Below are positions 1 through 8,566 of a stretch of 64,000 nt of DNA, one piece after another (the stretch's first letter is position 1; the number at the start of each line of letters is the position of its first letter). A program made the translations under genes and the position numbers. This DNA comes from JAJDZL01 sp965220665. GTDB taxonomy: Bacteria > Pseudomonadota > Gammaproteobacteria > Arenicellales > JAJDZL01. The stretch spans positions 62,001 to 126,000 of the forward strand of contig CBDCQQ010000005.1 in NCBI GenBank assembly GCA_965220665.1, given 5' to 3'. Under the pieces are notes generated by a model. That model had not been told where the DNA came from, searched no databases, and saw only the letters and a program-made list of their open reading frames with translations.

Positions 1-447
1 ATTGTTGGCTCTGCACTGATCGTACTCTTCGCAGGTGTCGTTGGAACACTAATTTTTCTAAAACCGCCTCCGGTCCAATTTGAGTACACTGAGACCGCTG
101 CAACAAGACAAGGTGAGGCGCTGTATCGCCGGGAAGGCTGTTTATCGTGTCACGAAATATTTGGAAATGGAGCTTCCTACGGCCCGAGCCTGGATGGTGT
201 CGGCAGCAAGCGCGACAAGCAGTGGCTCATTAACTACTTGAAATCACCAAAGCAGGGGGTCAGTTCAAAGCCATATCGACTAAAGATGCCGCCCTACAAT
301 CATTTGCCAGAAAGTGAACTGGATCTGTTAGCTGAGTACCTGATGGCTCTCAGGGTTGCATCGGAACCTGGGTGGTTACCAGATGAAGCTGTTGACGGGG
401 AGCTTAGGTTTATTCAGAGGGTCCTGACTGATAGTCCTGTTCTTTAA
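1..447 (+). CDS. Membrane-anchored c-type cytochrome, 5' end outside window
   Basis: The reading frame is open from base 1 and gives 148 residues before TAA. The visible N-terminus is a hydrophobic helix (about residues 1-20), followed by a single cytochrome c domain. The heme site CLSCH lies at residues 47-51 and a likely axial methionine sits in the later KMPPY segment. This is the layout of a membrane-anchored monoheme cytochrome facing the periplasm, such as NorC-like or oxidase-linked subunits that pass electrons to a terminal reductase. Which enzyme it serves cannot be told because the upstream genes are missing. The thioredoxin-like lipoprotein and small membrane proteins downstream suggest a respiratory or metal-cofactor cluster (inference). 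The start codon is outside the window. Confidence 0.85.
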   Translation: MVGSALIVLFAGVVGTLIFLKPPPVQFEYTETAATRQGEALYRREGCLSCHEIFGNGASYGPSLDGVGSKRDKQWLINYLKSPKQGVSSKPYRLKMPPYNHLPESELDLLAEYLMALRVASEPGWLPDEAVDGELRFIQRVLTDSPVL

Positions 448-553
448 ATAGACCAGTGCCGATACAAGCCCACGGTACGATCGCCAGCGCAATACAACCA
501 CCGACGCCAAACACAATCAGCGCCAAAATCGTCAGAAAAGGTAATTCCAGCAT
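410..553 (-). CDS. Small hydrophobic protein (47 aa), antisense to cytochrome c 3' end
   Basis: A 47-codon frame runs from ATG at 553 to TAA at 410 on the minus strand. It starts MLELPFLTIL and contains one long hydrophobic stretch (about residues 4-33, with two cysteines) followed by a short polar tail rich in K, E, Q and D. This is the shape of a single-pass membrane microprotein. It fills the 169-base gap between two plus-strand genes and its last 38 bases overlap the cytochrome c gene. I recognise no family. The hydrophobic-then-polar layout argues for a real gene, but its short length and antisense position leave doubt. Confidence 0.4.
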   Translation of the reverse strand: MLELPFLTILALIVFGVGGCIALAIVPWACIGTGLFKEQDYQSGPSE

Positions 554-616
554 GAGATAGAAATTCCAGTAAGTTGATACTAAAATACTAATTGTAAACG
601 ATACGAAACTCTTGCT

Positions 617-1129
617 ATGACATTTCCAAAGAAAACTCCACTCCTGATACTTGCACTAACCGCTCTGTTTGCACTGGCATCTTGCAGCGAACAGTCAACC
701 GGCATTGGTGCAAAACTGAAAATCGGTGATGAAGCACCTAAGAGTGCGAATCTTACGGTTGAAGATCAGAACAATTGGTATGAAATCTCGACGATGGATA
801 CGAAAGTGCCGTTGTATAAATGGACAATTGCGAATCTCATTGAGGAGGGGAAACCATTCATGGTGGTTTTCGGCACTCCTCAACACTGTACGATGTGCGT
901 TGATCAGATCGTCCGGGTCGCAGTAATGGAAGAAAAGTACGGCGACAAATTTGCTTTCCTGCATGTCGATGGCTACAAGGACAATGCTATCTGGGTTGAG
1001 TGGGGAGTCAAGGGCGAGCCGTGGACGTATTTTGTGGATGCGACAGGCAATGTCGCATCAATCTTTCCAGGTCAAACCGAATTGGGTCTATTGGAACTCG
1101 AAATCGAAAAGCTGATATCCAGCAGCTAA
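617..1129 (+). CDS. Thioredoxin-fold lipoprotein with CTMC motif
   Basis: This 170-residue protein has a lipoprotein signal peptide: basic N-terminus, hydrophobic core and lipobox ending at Cys23 (LASC). The rest resembles a thioredoxin-like fold: a beta strand with FMVVF, then a CxxC pair (C91-TM-C94) at the start of a helix, and later a GEPWTYF segment in the position of the cis-proline strand. It should be anchored to a membrane on the periplasmic side and could act as a thiol reductant or metallochaperone, as TlpA- or Sco-like proteins do for cytochrome or CuA assembly. Proximity to a cytochrome c gene supports that reading, but the substrate is unknown. The start at 617 gives the complete signal peptide. 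Confidence 0.75.
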   Translation: MTFPKKTPLLILALTALFALASCSEQSTGIGAKLKIGDEAPKSANLTVEDQNNWYEISTMDTKVPLYKWTIANLIEEGKPFMVVFGTPQHCTMCVDQIVRVAVMEEKYGDKFAFLHVDGYKDNAIWVEWGVKGEPWTYFVDATGNVASIFPGQTELGLLELEIEKLISSS

Positions 1130-1134
1130 AATTC

Positions 1135-1374
1135 GTGCAACTGTCGCTGCAAATCGTCTTAAGGTGCCTGATTGGCGGTGCCCTCTTTATCGGAAACGTG
1201 CCAGCTTGGAGTCAGGTGAGTCCGTACGTCTATGTACAGATGTCAATGGCAGTTCCGTGGTTTTTGTATTTTGTATTTCTGGCCAGTATACTGCTACCGT
1301 TTTTTATTCTGATCATTGTGGCCTGGCGCCGTTACGCTTCGAGCAATAAGGTCAGAACAAAATTAAATCGTTGA
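1135..1374 (+). CDS. Small membrane protein with signal-like N-terminus (79 aa)
   Basis: The frame is open further upstream but would overlap the preceding gene heavily; GTG at 1135 lies 5 bases after its stop and fits translational coupling. From there the 79 residues show a hydrophobic signal-like segment ending near PAWSQ, a short exposed stretch, then a strong transmembrane helix (roughly residues 38-60) followed by a basic tail WRRYASSNK. The topology suggests an inner-membrane protein with a short cytoplasmic positive end. I do not recognise a family. Its position right after the thioredoxin-like lipoprotein suggests a shared transcript and a related role in the same cluster. Confidence 0.5.
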   Translation: MQLSLQIVLRCLIGGALFIGNVPAWSQVSPYVYVQMSMAVPWFLYFVFLASILLPFFILIIVAWRRYASSNKVRTKLNR

Positions 1375-1450
1375 TTTTCTGCCAGTTCATCATTTCGATT
1401 CATTCCTGCTTCGATTACCGTTTTATTCCAACCAAAACATATATTTGCTA

Positions 1451-1594
1451 ATGGAATTCTTTCTACGAATAGTCTTACCGATCATTCTTTTGGCAGTATT
1501 CGCAATTGTCGCTATCTTTGTCTTGAACTCAGTTGAATCCATCGAAATGATGCGTGAGACAAAACGAGCCGGCCCAACCATTCTAAATCAGTAG
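1451..1594 (+). CDS. Single-pass membrane microprotein (47 aa)
   Basis: ATG at 1451 opens a 47-codon frame ending with TAG at 1592-1594. The sequence begins MEFFLRIVLPI, has one hydrophobic helix of about 22 residues, then a polar tail ending RAGPTILNQ. It could be a small subunit or assembly factor of a membrane enzyme, as tiny one-helix proteins often accompany terminal oxidases and reductases, but this is inference from context only. No Shine-Dalgarno sequence stands out. It lies between the 79-residue membrane protein and the converging trkH gene. Confidence 0.45.
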   Translation: MEFFLRIVLPIILLAVFAIVAIFVLNSVESIEMMRETKRAGPTILNQ

Positions 1595-1784
1595 CGAATT
1601 CACTCGCTGTCAATCAAGTTTTGCAATCGCTTTTGGCGATTGTTTCAAATTAACATGCACAGGTGGGAATGATAGTCGCGGCATCTGCCAATCGAAACGT
1701 ACCTGTAGACTCGATAAGAGCAATGCTCTATTCAATGTGCACGAGCACTTAACTCTTCGTTTGAACCGAGTACCGTTCGAATAT

Positions 1785-3236
1785 TTAACTCTGCCAGTAT
1801 CGTGGCGTTAGAAGAATCAGCAGTGTCAATAATTCCAATCGTCCAAGCAGCATCGCAAATGCCAGAACCCACTTCGCTGCTGATGGCAGTTGAGAATAGT
1901 TATCTGCCGCTGCACCTAAAGCTGGCCCAAGGTTATTGAGACAGGCAGTTACGGTGGAATAGGCAGTCACCATATCAACGCCCGTTGCCAAAACAATAAT
2001 TGAAAGCACTACAAAGCTCAGAATGTAGAGTGCAAAAAATCCCCAAACACTGTTAACGACGTTGTCTGGTACCGACTTACCACTCATGCGGATTGGTATG
2101 ATTGCAGCCGGATGAATGGCTTTTAAAATTTCTCGTCGACCCTGCTTGAAAAGCATAATGACCCGCATCACTTTGATTCCGCCGGCTGTCGACCCGGTGC
2201 AGCCTCCGATGATACTGGCCAGCATCAATAAAGCCGGTAGGAACAGAGGCCAGGCCGCAAAATCCGTAGAGGTAAATCCAGATGTGGTTGCAATTGCCAC
2301 TACCTGAAAAACACTGTGCTTAATCGCTTCCGCAGCAGAATCCATGGAATTTGAAAACACCAGAACCGCGGAAACCAGCACAATGAACGCAACAATTAAA
2401 CAGAGATAAACTTTAACTTCCGTATCCTTAATGTAAGCCCGAAAGCTTTTTTTGCTCCATACCATGAAATGCAGCGAAAAATTTATCCCGGCAACAATCA
2501 TGAAAAAGATTGCGACAAACATGACGGGATCATTGAATTGATTGTTGAAACTGGCATCGTGGGTAGAAAATCCGCCGATCGCAATGGTTGTGTAACTGTG
2601 TGTTATCGCATCAAATGGTGTCATTCCAGCCAACCAGTATGCCAAGGCACAGACTATAGTTAAACCAAGATAAATGTACCACAATGCCTTGGCCGTCTCC
2701 TTTATTCTCGGAGTCAGTTTGGAGGACTTCATGACACCGGGCATCTCTGCCATATAGAGCTGCATGCCACCAATTCCCAACATTGGAAGAACAGCAACGG
2801 CCAACACAATAATTCCCATCCCACCAATCCACTGTAATTGACTTCTGTAATACAGGACTGAGTAAGGCAGTTGATCCAGACCAGTGAACACTGTTGCCCC
2901 GGTTGTTGTGAGGCCGGACATCGATTCGAAAAAAGCATCAGTAAAACTGATTTCCAGGTTGTGCCACAATAGAAATGGCAAAGTCCCTGCCAGTGCTAAA
3001 GACACCCAGAAAGCAGCGACGGTCAGGAAACCTTCGCGTACGCCCAGTTGCTGACGATTCCTACGCACGGGATACCACATGGCAAACCCCGCCAGCAGAA
3101 TTATGAAAAACGATATTAGTAAATCGTAGAATGCGCCATCATCGAAAAGAATGGCGATGGCGATCGGTGGCAACAGGGTCAGACTGAACATTCCGAACAA
3201 GATCCCAATAACCTTGAATACTGACTGGTAGTGCAT
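1785..3236 (-). CDS. trkH: Trk potassium uptake protein TrkH
   Basis: TrkH is the inner-membrane channel subunit that takes up K+ together with the cytoplasmic gating protein TrkA. The 483-residue product matches the usual family length and is hydrophobic throughout. The four pore-loop segments of the Ktr/Trk superfamily are visible: GLTTTGATV near residue 110, TTIAIGGFST near 220, ATTSGFTS near 315 and NNLGPALG near 430, each with the conserved filter glycine. It follows trkA on the same strand with a 46-base gap, so the two are probably co-transcribed. This puts both Trk subunits at the end of the ntrYX run. Confidence 0.95.
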   Translation of the reverse strand: MHYQSVFKVIGILFGMFSLTLLPPIAIAILFDDGAFYDLLISFFIILLAGFAMWYPVRRNRQQLGVREGFLTVAAFWVSLALAGTLPFLLWHNLEISFTDAFFESMSGLTTTGATVFTGLDQLPYSVLYYRSQLQWIGGMGIIVLAVAVLPMLGIGGMQLYMAEMPGVMKSSKLTPRIKETAKALWYIYLGLTIVCALAYWLAGMTPFDAITHSYTTIAIGGFSTHDASFNNQFNDPVMFVAIFFMIVAGINFSLHFMVWSKKSFRAYIKDTEVKVYLCLIVAFIVLVSAVLVFSNSMDSAAEAIKHSVFQVVAIATTSGFTSTDFAAWPLFLPALLMLASIIGGCTGSTAGGIKVMRVIMLFKQGRREILKAIHPAAIIPIRMSGKSVPDNVVNSVWGFFALYILSFVVLSIIVLATGVDMVTAYSTVTACLNNLGPALGAAADNYSQLPSAAKWVLAFAMLLGRLELLTLLILLTPRYWQS

Positions 3237-3282
3237 GGCAGAAGAACTTTAAGGTTAAGGAGTGGCGGTTGCGCCAGGGGAC

Positions 3283-4689
3283 TTAGTGGAAAAAGAGCGG
3301 ATTGGGTTCGAACAGCCTTTGAACTTCAGAAATCATCTTGAGTGATTTCGCCGCGACAAAAATAATGGCATGATCGTCAGTCTGGATTTCAACATCATGA
3401 TGTGCAATTAGCACTTCATCATCTCGAAGAATCGCACCGACCACCGCGCCTTGTGGAAGATTTAATTCTTCTATGCGACGACCCACAACACTAGAATGTT
3501 GCTTCTCACCCACCGCAATTGTTTCTATGGCTTCTGCCACCCCGCGGCGCAGAGAGTGTACTTCTACGGTCGATCCGCTGCGGATATAACTCAGTAACCG
3601 GCCAATTGTGTTTTGATTTGGAGAGATGACGATATCAATACCGCTTTGCGTTGATTCGAGCATTTCAACATAGCTGGAATTGTTGATCAATGCCATCGTT
3701 CGTTTGGCACCGAGCCACTTCGCCATCATCGCTGAAAGTATGTTGACCGAATCATCGTTGGTTACCGAACAGAACACCTCCATCGTTTCCATATTCTCAC
3801 GCGTCATCAGGTATTGATCTGTAGCATTCCCATGGATAACAATCGTATTGCCAAGCATTATTGCAGCCTGCTCGGCCCGGTCTCTGTCATACTCGATCAG
3901 TTTGACTCTCAAATCAAATGACTCAAGTCCCTGTGCTAGACGCATTCCAATATTTCCTGCACCAACCAACGTCACCCTTTTGCCAACGGACCTGTCAATG
4001 GTGCGCAGTTCTTGCATCATACGCGTCAGATTTTCAGGATTTGCGATAAAAAACACTTCGTCACCCGGATGAATGACAGTTTCGCCTTTTGGAATGATGG
4101 GTTGACCCGAACGATAGATTGCTGCAACCCGTACATCGTCATTGGGCATGTGATCACTTAGCTCTCTGATCTTATGTCCGACAAGTTTTCCACCATGTTC
4201 CGCACGCATTGCAGCTAACTGAATTTTTCCATGAGCAAATTCCACAACCTGCAGAGCGCCTGGCAAATTGATGAGTCGGATGATTTCATCCGTTACCAGC
4301 TGAGCGGGGCTGATAATCGAGTGAATTGGAATCTGCTTCTCATCCGTACCGAAAAACTCAGACTTGCGCTTGTGAAATTCCATGTTTCGAACGCGGGCAA
4401 TCAAATTGGGTTCAAGACCGATTCGATGCATCAATTGGCAAACCAGTATGTTTGTTGCATCATTGTCTGTAACCGCCAATACCATATCTACATTGTCGGG
4501 ATTCACTTCTTCGAGGACTAAAGGATCGGAAGCATCTCCTAAAATGGTCTGGATATCGAGATTCTGAGACATCAGGTTTAGCGCGGCTTCACTCTGATCA
4601 ATGATGGTAATATCGTAGCCCTCCTGATCTAACGCTCGAGCGACTGAGGAACCCACCGTGCCAGCGCCAACAATCAAGACACCAGTCAT
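3283..4689 (-). CDS. trkA: Trk system NAD-binding regulatory protein TrkA
   Basis: TrkA is the peripheral cytoplasmic ring protein that binds NAD(H) and gates TrkH. The 468-residue product has the duplicated RCK architecture: a first Rossmann motif at the N-terminus (VGAGTVGSSVA), an RCK-C domain, then a second Rossmann motif (VGAGNIGMRLA) near residue 235 and a second RCK-C domain to the end. Length is close to the usual 458 residues. Its ATG overlaps the ntrX stop by 4 bases (4686-4689), a strong sign of coupled translation. No residue losses were noticed. Confidence 0.95.
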   Translation of the reverse strand: MTGVLIVGAGTVGSSVARALDQEGYDITIIDQSEAALNLMSQNLDIQTILGDASDPLVLEEVNPDNVDMVLAVTDNDATNILVCQLMHRIGLEPNLIARVRNMEFHKRKSEFFGTDEKQIPIHSIISPAQLVTDEIIRLINLPGALQVVEFAHGKIQLAAMRAEHGGKLVGHKIRELSDHMPNDDVRVAAIYRSGQPIIPKGETVIHPGDEVFFIANPENLTRMMQELRTIDRSVGKRVTLVGAGNIGMRLAQGLESFDLRVKLIEYDRDRAEQAAIMLGNTIVIHGNATDQYLMTRENMETMEVFCSVTNDDSVNILSAMMAKWLGAKRTMALINNSSYVEMLESTQSGIDIVISPNQNTIGRLLSYIRSGSTVEVHSLRRGVAEAIETIAVGEKQHSSVVGRRIEELNLPQGAVVGAILRDDEVLIAHHDVEIQTDDHAIIFVAAKSLKMISEVQRLFEPNPLFFH

Positions 4690-6053
4690 GATTCAGCTCC
4701 GTCTTTGGTCGCGATTTCAATTTGACTGCTGGCAGTTTCCTCAATTCCGAGGTCTCGGGTTTTTCGAAATATACTGGCCCGATGCAATCCGGTTGCTGCT
4801 GCCACCTCCGTGAGAGATTTTGAACGCTGCAAATGAAACCTTAGGTACTCGCGCTCAAAATTATCCTTAGCCTCTCGAAATGGAAGTCCAAAAAGCTGCG
4901 AGCCATCCTCTATTGATTCTAATGACTCAATTCCCGGTTCGTCCCATGTTTCGAGCACCGTACGTACCTCTTCATCAGAAATAGTTTCCACACTGGCACC
5001 CTGAATAACTTTTCGAAGAACGTTTTTCAACTCTTCAACATTACCAATCCAGGTATGGTTGCGCAGACAGGCGAGTGCTGCGGTAGAAATTGGTTTATAA
5101 GGCAGTTCACCGCTTCTGCTGAATTTGTCAACAAGATAACCAACCAATTCGGGAATATCTTGAAGTCGGTCACGCAACGACGGTACTCGGATCACCGATT
5201 CATTCAGCCGATGAAACAGTTCTGGTCGAAATTTTCCTTCCTTGATACGCTGGTAAATTGACTCAGTCGTCGTTGCAAAAATGGCAGGCGCGCTGTCATC
5301 ACCTCGGAAGCGCCTCTCAATAATTTCGTTGAGCAAACCTAATACCTGATTTTGAGCATATCTGTCGTAGGTGTGAATATCGCGAATCAAAATGGAGCCA
5401 TGCTTCGCTTCCTCGACCGCATCTGAAATAGTACGCTGCCAGATCTCCTTCGTCTGCCAGTCCAGTATTATCAGGCTTTTTCTGTCGTTACCACGACCGT
5501 GATGAATCATGCGAGAAACCGTTGTCCGGCCACTGCCGACTTCACCAATGACGAATACATCAGACCTTGCTTGAGATAGCTTGTTGATTTCTCCACGCAA
5601 TGTTGCAATTGCTGGACTTGATCCGACCAAATCAACTTGAGCGTCTGATTTTCTCGTGACTCTGTGCTTTGTCGACACCTCCCTGCTGCTTACCGCATTT
5701 CGCACCGTGATGTCCAAACGACCGATGGACACTGGTTTTTCCAGGTAGTCGAAAGCACCATAGCGAGTCGCTTCGACAGCCGTTTCTATTGAACCATGAG
5801 CGGACAGCATTATCACCGGGGTTTCAAAATTTGCGTCATACCATTCTTTCAACAAGGTAATTCCATCGTCACCAGGCATCCAGATATCCAGCAAAATGGC
5901 ATCGAACCGCTGTAGGCGAACCGCGGTCCGAGCGGCGGCGGCATCGTGTACCTCAGTGACGGCGTAATCAAAATCGGTCAGAATTTCACCGATAAGTTGG
6001 CGAATATCGGGTTCATCGTCAACGACAAGGATATGACGTGGTTTAGTACTCAT
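4686..6053 (-). CDS. ntrX: NtrX-type response regulator with degenerate AAA+ domain
   Basis: The protein has a receiver domain (residues 1-120, phospho-acceptor D56 in LLDIWMPG, acidic pair D12/D13), an AAA+ central domain (about 142-370) and a Fis-type helix-turn-helix at the end (about 410-445). It pairs with the NtrY kinase encoded 5 bases upstream. The central domain is unusual: the Walker A segment reads GEVGSGRT (170-177) with Arg in place of the conserved Lys, the GAFTGA loop that contacts sigma-54 is missing with the surrounding 25 or so residues, and the Walker B segment reads GSILIRDI instead of GTLFLDEI. The later FRPELFHRLN and the DNA-binding part are intact. It may therefore act without ATP-driven sigma-54 activation (inference). 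Its stop overlaps the trkA start. Confidence 0.85.
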   Translation of the reverse strand: MSTKPRHILVVDDEPDIRQLIGEILTDFDYAVTEVHDAAAARTAVRLQRFDAILLDIWMPGDDGITLLKEWYDANFETPVIMLSAHGSIETAVEATRYGAFDYLEKPVSIGRLDITVRNAVSSREVSTKHRVTRKSDAQVDLVGSSPAIATLRGEINKLSQARSDVFVIGEVGSGRTTVSRMIHHGRGNDRKSLIILDWQTKEIWQRTISDAVEEAKHGSILIRDIHTYDRYAQNQVLGLLNEIIERRFRGDDSAPAIFATTTESIYQRIKEGKFRPELFHRLNESVIRVPSLRDRLQDIPELVGYLVDKFSRSGELPYKPISTAALACLRNHTWIGNVEELKNVLRKVIQGASVETISDEEVRTVLETWDEPGIESLESIEDGSQLFGLPFREAKDNFEREYLRFHLQRSKSLTEVAAATGLHRASIFRKTRDLGIEETASSQIEIATKDGAES

Positions 6054-6058
6054 TGTGT

Positions 6059-8566
6059 TTATTCATTATGAAAGTCATTTTGACCTACAACTTCACCCAT
6101 AGCGAAAGAACGCTGAGGCTCAAGACGGAACTCCAATTGAACTTTTGCACCAACTCCATTAGCAATATTTTCAGCGAATACAGTACCATCATGTGCTTCG
6201 ACAATCCGCTTGACAATCTCAAGACCCAGGCCCATACCCCGTTTTTTTGTTGTCGCGTACGGTTCGAACATTTTACCTAGCACTTCACTTTCAAATCCAG
6301 GACCATTGTCAATAATTGAAACAACAATATTCCCTTCAACAGTTGTTTGTGACTCAATTTGCAGCACTGTCTTTTTGGAATCTTCTGTTGCTTCTCTAGC
6401 GTTATTGATTAAATTGTTAAATACCTGTACCAGTTTGTCCGGATCACCCGACATCTCTGGTAAATTCGGATCAAGCTGCAATAATATTTGTTCGATATGC
6501 TCGCTTTTCTCGTGCAGTTCGGTCACCTCACGAATCAATTCATTCAAATTCACTGAAGAAATTTGCAGTTCTATCGGTTTGGAATAATTCTGAAAGTCCT
6601 TGACGATACGTCGCAATGTATTCAATTGCCGACCAATCGCAGCAAATGAAAGTTGAAGAGATTGCCGCTGCTCGTCGGTCAGGGTGGCATCGGTTTTGTA
6701 CTGTATGCGATCAACAGCGAGTTGAATCGGTTGTAGAGGGTTTAACATTTCGTGTGCCATTCGCTGCGCAACAGCCTTCCACGCTTCACCCCGCTGAGCC
6801 TCGACCAAGGCGGTAATATCTTCGATAACCACAACGTGAGTTGCCGATGCGCTGGCGGGAATTGGCAACTTGGTTCCACTGTAAGCCAAAATTTGATCGC
6901 CCTGTCGAGAATTGAGCTTGACGGTATCACTCCATTCGGAGTCCTTTCTATCAATTCCTCTCGCAATTGATTCAAAAAGAGGAGAGTAAGTGTCCCATCG
7001 TTCAATCATAGCGCTTAAATGATCGTCGATTAATTCCGCCGCGTTAATGCCTAGAATGCTCTCAGTCGCTAAGTTGATGTTCGTTAGTCGCTGGTTCCGA
7101 TCAAAAAACATGACTCCCGAAGACAGATGTTCGAGCACAATCTCAAGATACGCACTGTGCTCTTCGGCAAGTAAACGACTTTGACTGATTTGTTCCTGCG
7201 ATACTTTAATGCGTCCTGTCATTTCGTTAAACGAGTTGACTAGAACCCAAAAATCATCCCGAACGGTTGTGTGCTGAAGACTCTCGTATCGACCCTCAGC
7301 AACCGCCTTTGTACCTTCAAGCAACGTACGAATAGGCTCGACCAAGTGGCGGGTTAATCCAATGGCTGCCAACGTAGCGAGCAACATAACGAAAAGCGTA
7401 ACAAATGTCAGGGCCAATACAAAGCTGATTTTCAGTGGATTTCTAAGGTACTCCAGGCGTTCATGTCTTTCGTTCAATTGGCTGATCCGTTCAGCGAGTC
7501 GTTGAGAACTTGATGGCAAAGTTGTTAGCACCTGCAGATAGTGCTGATGTGTTGGACCTGCAATCGGAATTGGAATCAGCATGCGAAGTAGTGCACTGCC
7601 ATCTTCTCCATGGTACAGTTCCCAGCCTGACCGTCGATCGCGCCCTGGTTCTTCTGTCCCGGCTGGACGTTCTCCAGACTCTTGAACACTTGATGATTCC
7701 AGAGATGACATGGGATCAGGGTCGAGAAAAAACTGCTCAATCAATCGCTGGCTTGGTTGAACGGGCAACAGAGATTCAGTTCTCGTACTACTGGAGACGA
7801 CCATTCCTTCCGCACGAGTCAAATCTTCAAAATAGGTAATTTCTTCATAGTCGGCAGACTGACTCGCTCGAAAAATGAGCTCAAAGATTTTTTCGCTTAG
7901 TGTCGCAGGTTCAGCGGTCTCGTTTTCAGTAGCCGACGTGTCCGGCGCCTGTGGGCCCACAATCACTGTGATACTGAACTCCTCTTCACTCGAAATTGTA
8001 TGTTCCATTGAAATAATTGAGCCACTGGCTGATTCATCAGTTTGGCGATTGCTGAATACTGCGGGTATCCCCTCGCCACTTTGCTGGCGAAGCAGGTTCG
8101 CAAGTTCTTCAACCACATCATTCAACTCGCTTCTTATTCTCGTCTCGAATGAATCGAAAACAAGGACTCGCAATTGATTGGCTTCCTCGATGGCTTCACC
8201 CACCTGAAGCTCAAACCAGTTGTCGATTCCACGGCTCAAAGCGAGAAAGGAAAAAACGTAAACCACAGCCATCGAGAAAAATGTTATGAGGGCGATATTT
8301 CGCAGGATCCGTAGTGCCAGTTGACTGCCTGGTTCGCGTTGCCTGTACTCGCGAACAAGCTGATAGGCAGACACACCAATCAACAGGAGAAACAAAATCG
8401 CCGCAACCAGATTGGCGACCAGCAGTTCTGCATCGTATTGAATGAGCAAATCAGCTGATGCCATATCGGAAATTACCGCACCCAACTGCACCATTACGAA
8501 AAGAAACAGCACAGTTGCCATTACTATGGCAATTGTGTAAAAGCGCTTAACGAAAATTTGTGTCAC
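6059..8566 (-). CDS. ntrY: NtrY-type membrane sensor histidine kinase
   Basis: The product (835 residues from the chosen start) has several transmembrane helices at the N-terminus, a large periplasmic or loop region, another transmembrane segment before a HAMP domain, a PAS domain, and a HisKA/HATPase_c kinase core at the C-terminus. The phospho-accepting histidine is H605 in AHEMLNPLQPI; the N box (LINNAREA) and G boxes (DNGPGF, GMGLGLEIVKRI) are present. Translation could begin at TTG 8605, but GTG at 8566 overlaps the preceding stop as GTGA, the same 4-base coupling seen elsewhere in this run, so I chose it. It presumably phosphorylates the adjacent NtrX. In related bacteria NtrYX has been linked to nitrogen, redox and envelope control; the signal here is unknown. 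Confidence 0.88.
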   Translation of the reverse strand: MTQIFVKRFYTIAIVMATVLFLFVMVQLGAVISDMASADLLIQYDAELLVANLVAAILFLLLIGVSAYQLVREYRQREPGSQLALRILRNIALITFFSMAVVYVFSFLALSRGIDNWFELQVGEAIEEANQLRVLVFDSFETRIRSELNDVVEELANLLRQQSGEGIPAVFSNRQTDESASGSIISMEHTISSEEEFSITVIVGPQAPDTSATENETAEPATLSEKIFELIFRASQSADYEEITYFEDLTRAEGMVVSSSTRTESLLPVQPSQRLIEQFFLDPDPMSSLESSSVQESGERPAGTEEPGRDRRSGWELYHGEDGSALLRMLIPIPIAGPTHQHYLQVLTTLPSSSQRLAERISQLNERHERLEYLRNPLKISFVLALTFVTLFVMLLATLAAIGLTRHLVEPIRTLLEGTKAVAEGRYESLQHTTVRDDFWVLVNSFNEMTGRIKVSQEQISQSRLLAEEHSAYLEIVLEHLSSGVMFFDRNQRLTNINLATESILGINAAELIDDHLSAMIERWDTYSPLFESIARGIDRKDSEWSDTVKLNSRQGDQILAYSGTKLPIPASASATHVVVIEDITALVEAQRGEAWKAVAQRMAHEMLNPLQPIQLAVDRIQYKTDATLTDEQRQSLQLSFAAIGRQLNTLRRIVKDFQNYSKPIELQISSVNLNELIREVTELHEKSEHIEQILLQLDPNLPEMSGDPDKLVQVFNNLINNAREATEDSKKTVLQIESQTTVEGNIVVSIIDNGPGFESEVLGKMFEPYATTKKRGMGLGLEIVKRIVEAHDGTVFAENIANGVGAKVQLEFRLEPQRSFAMGEVVGQNDFHNE

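Noticed and set aside
3296..3315. tRNA-like T-loop sequence GGGTTCGAAC
   Set aside because: It lies inside the trkA coding region and no matching acceptor or anticodon arms are found around it.
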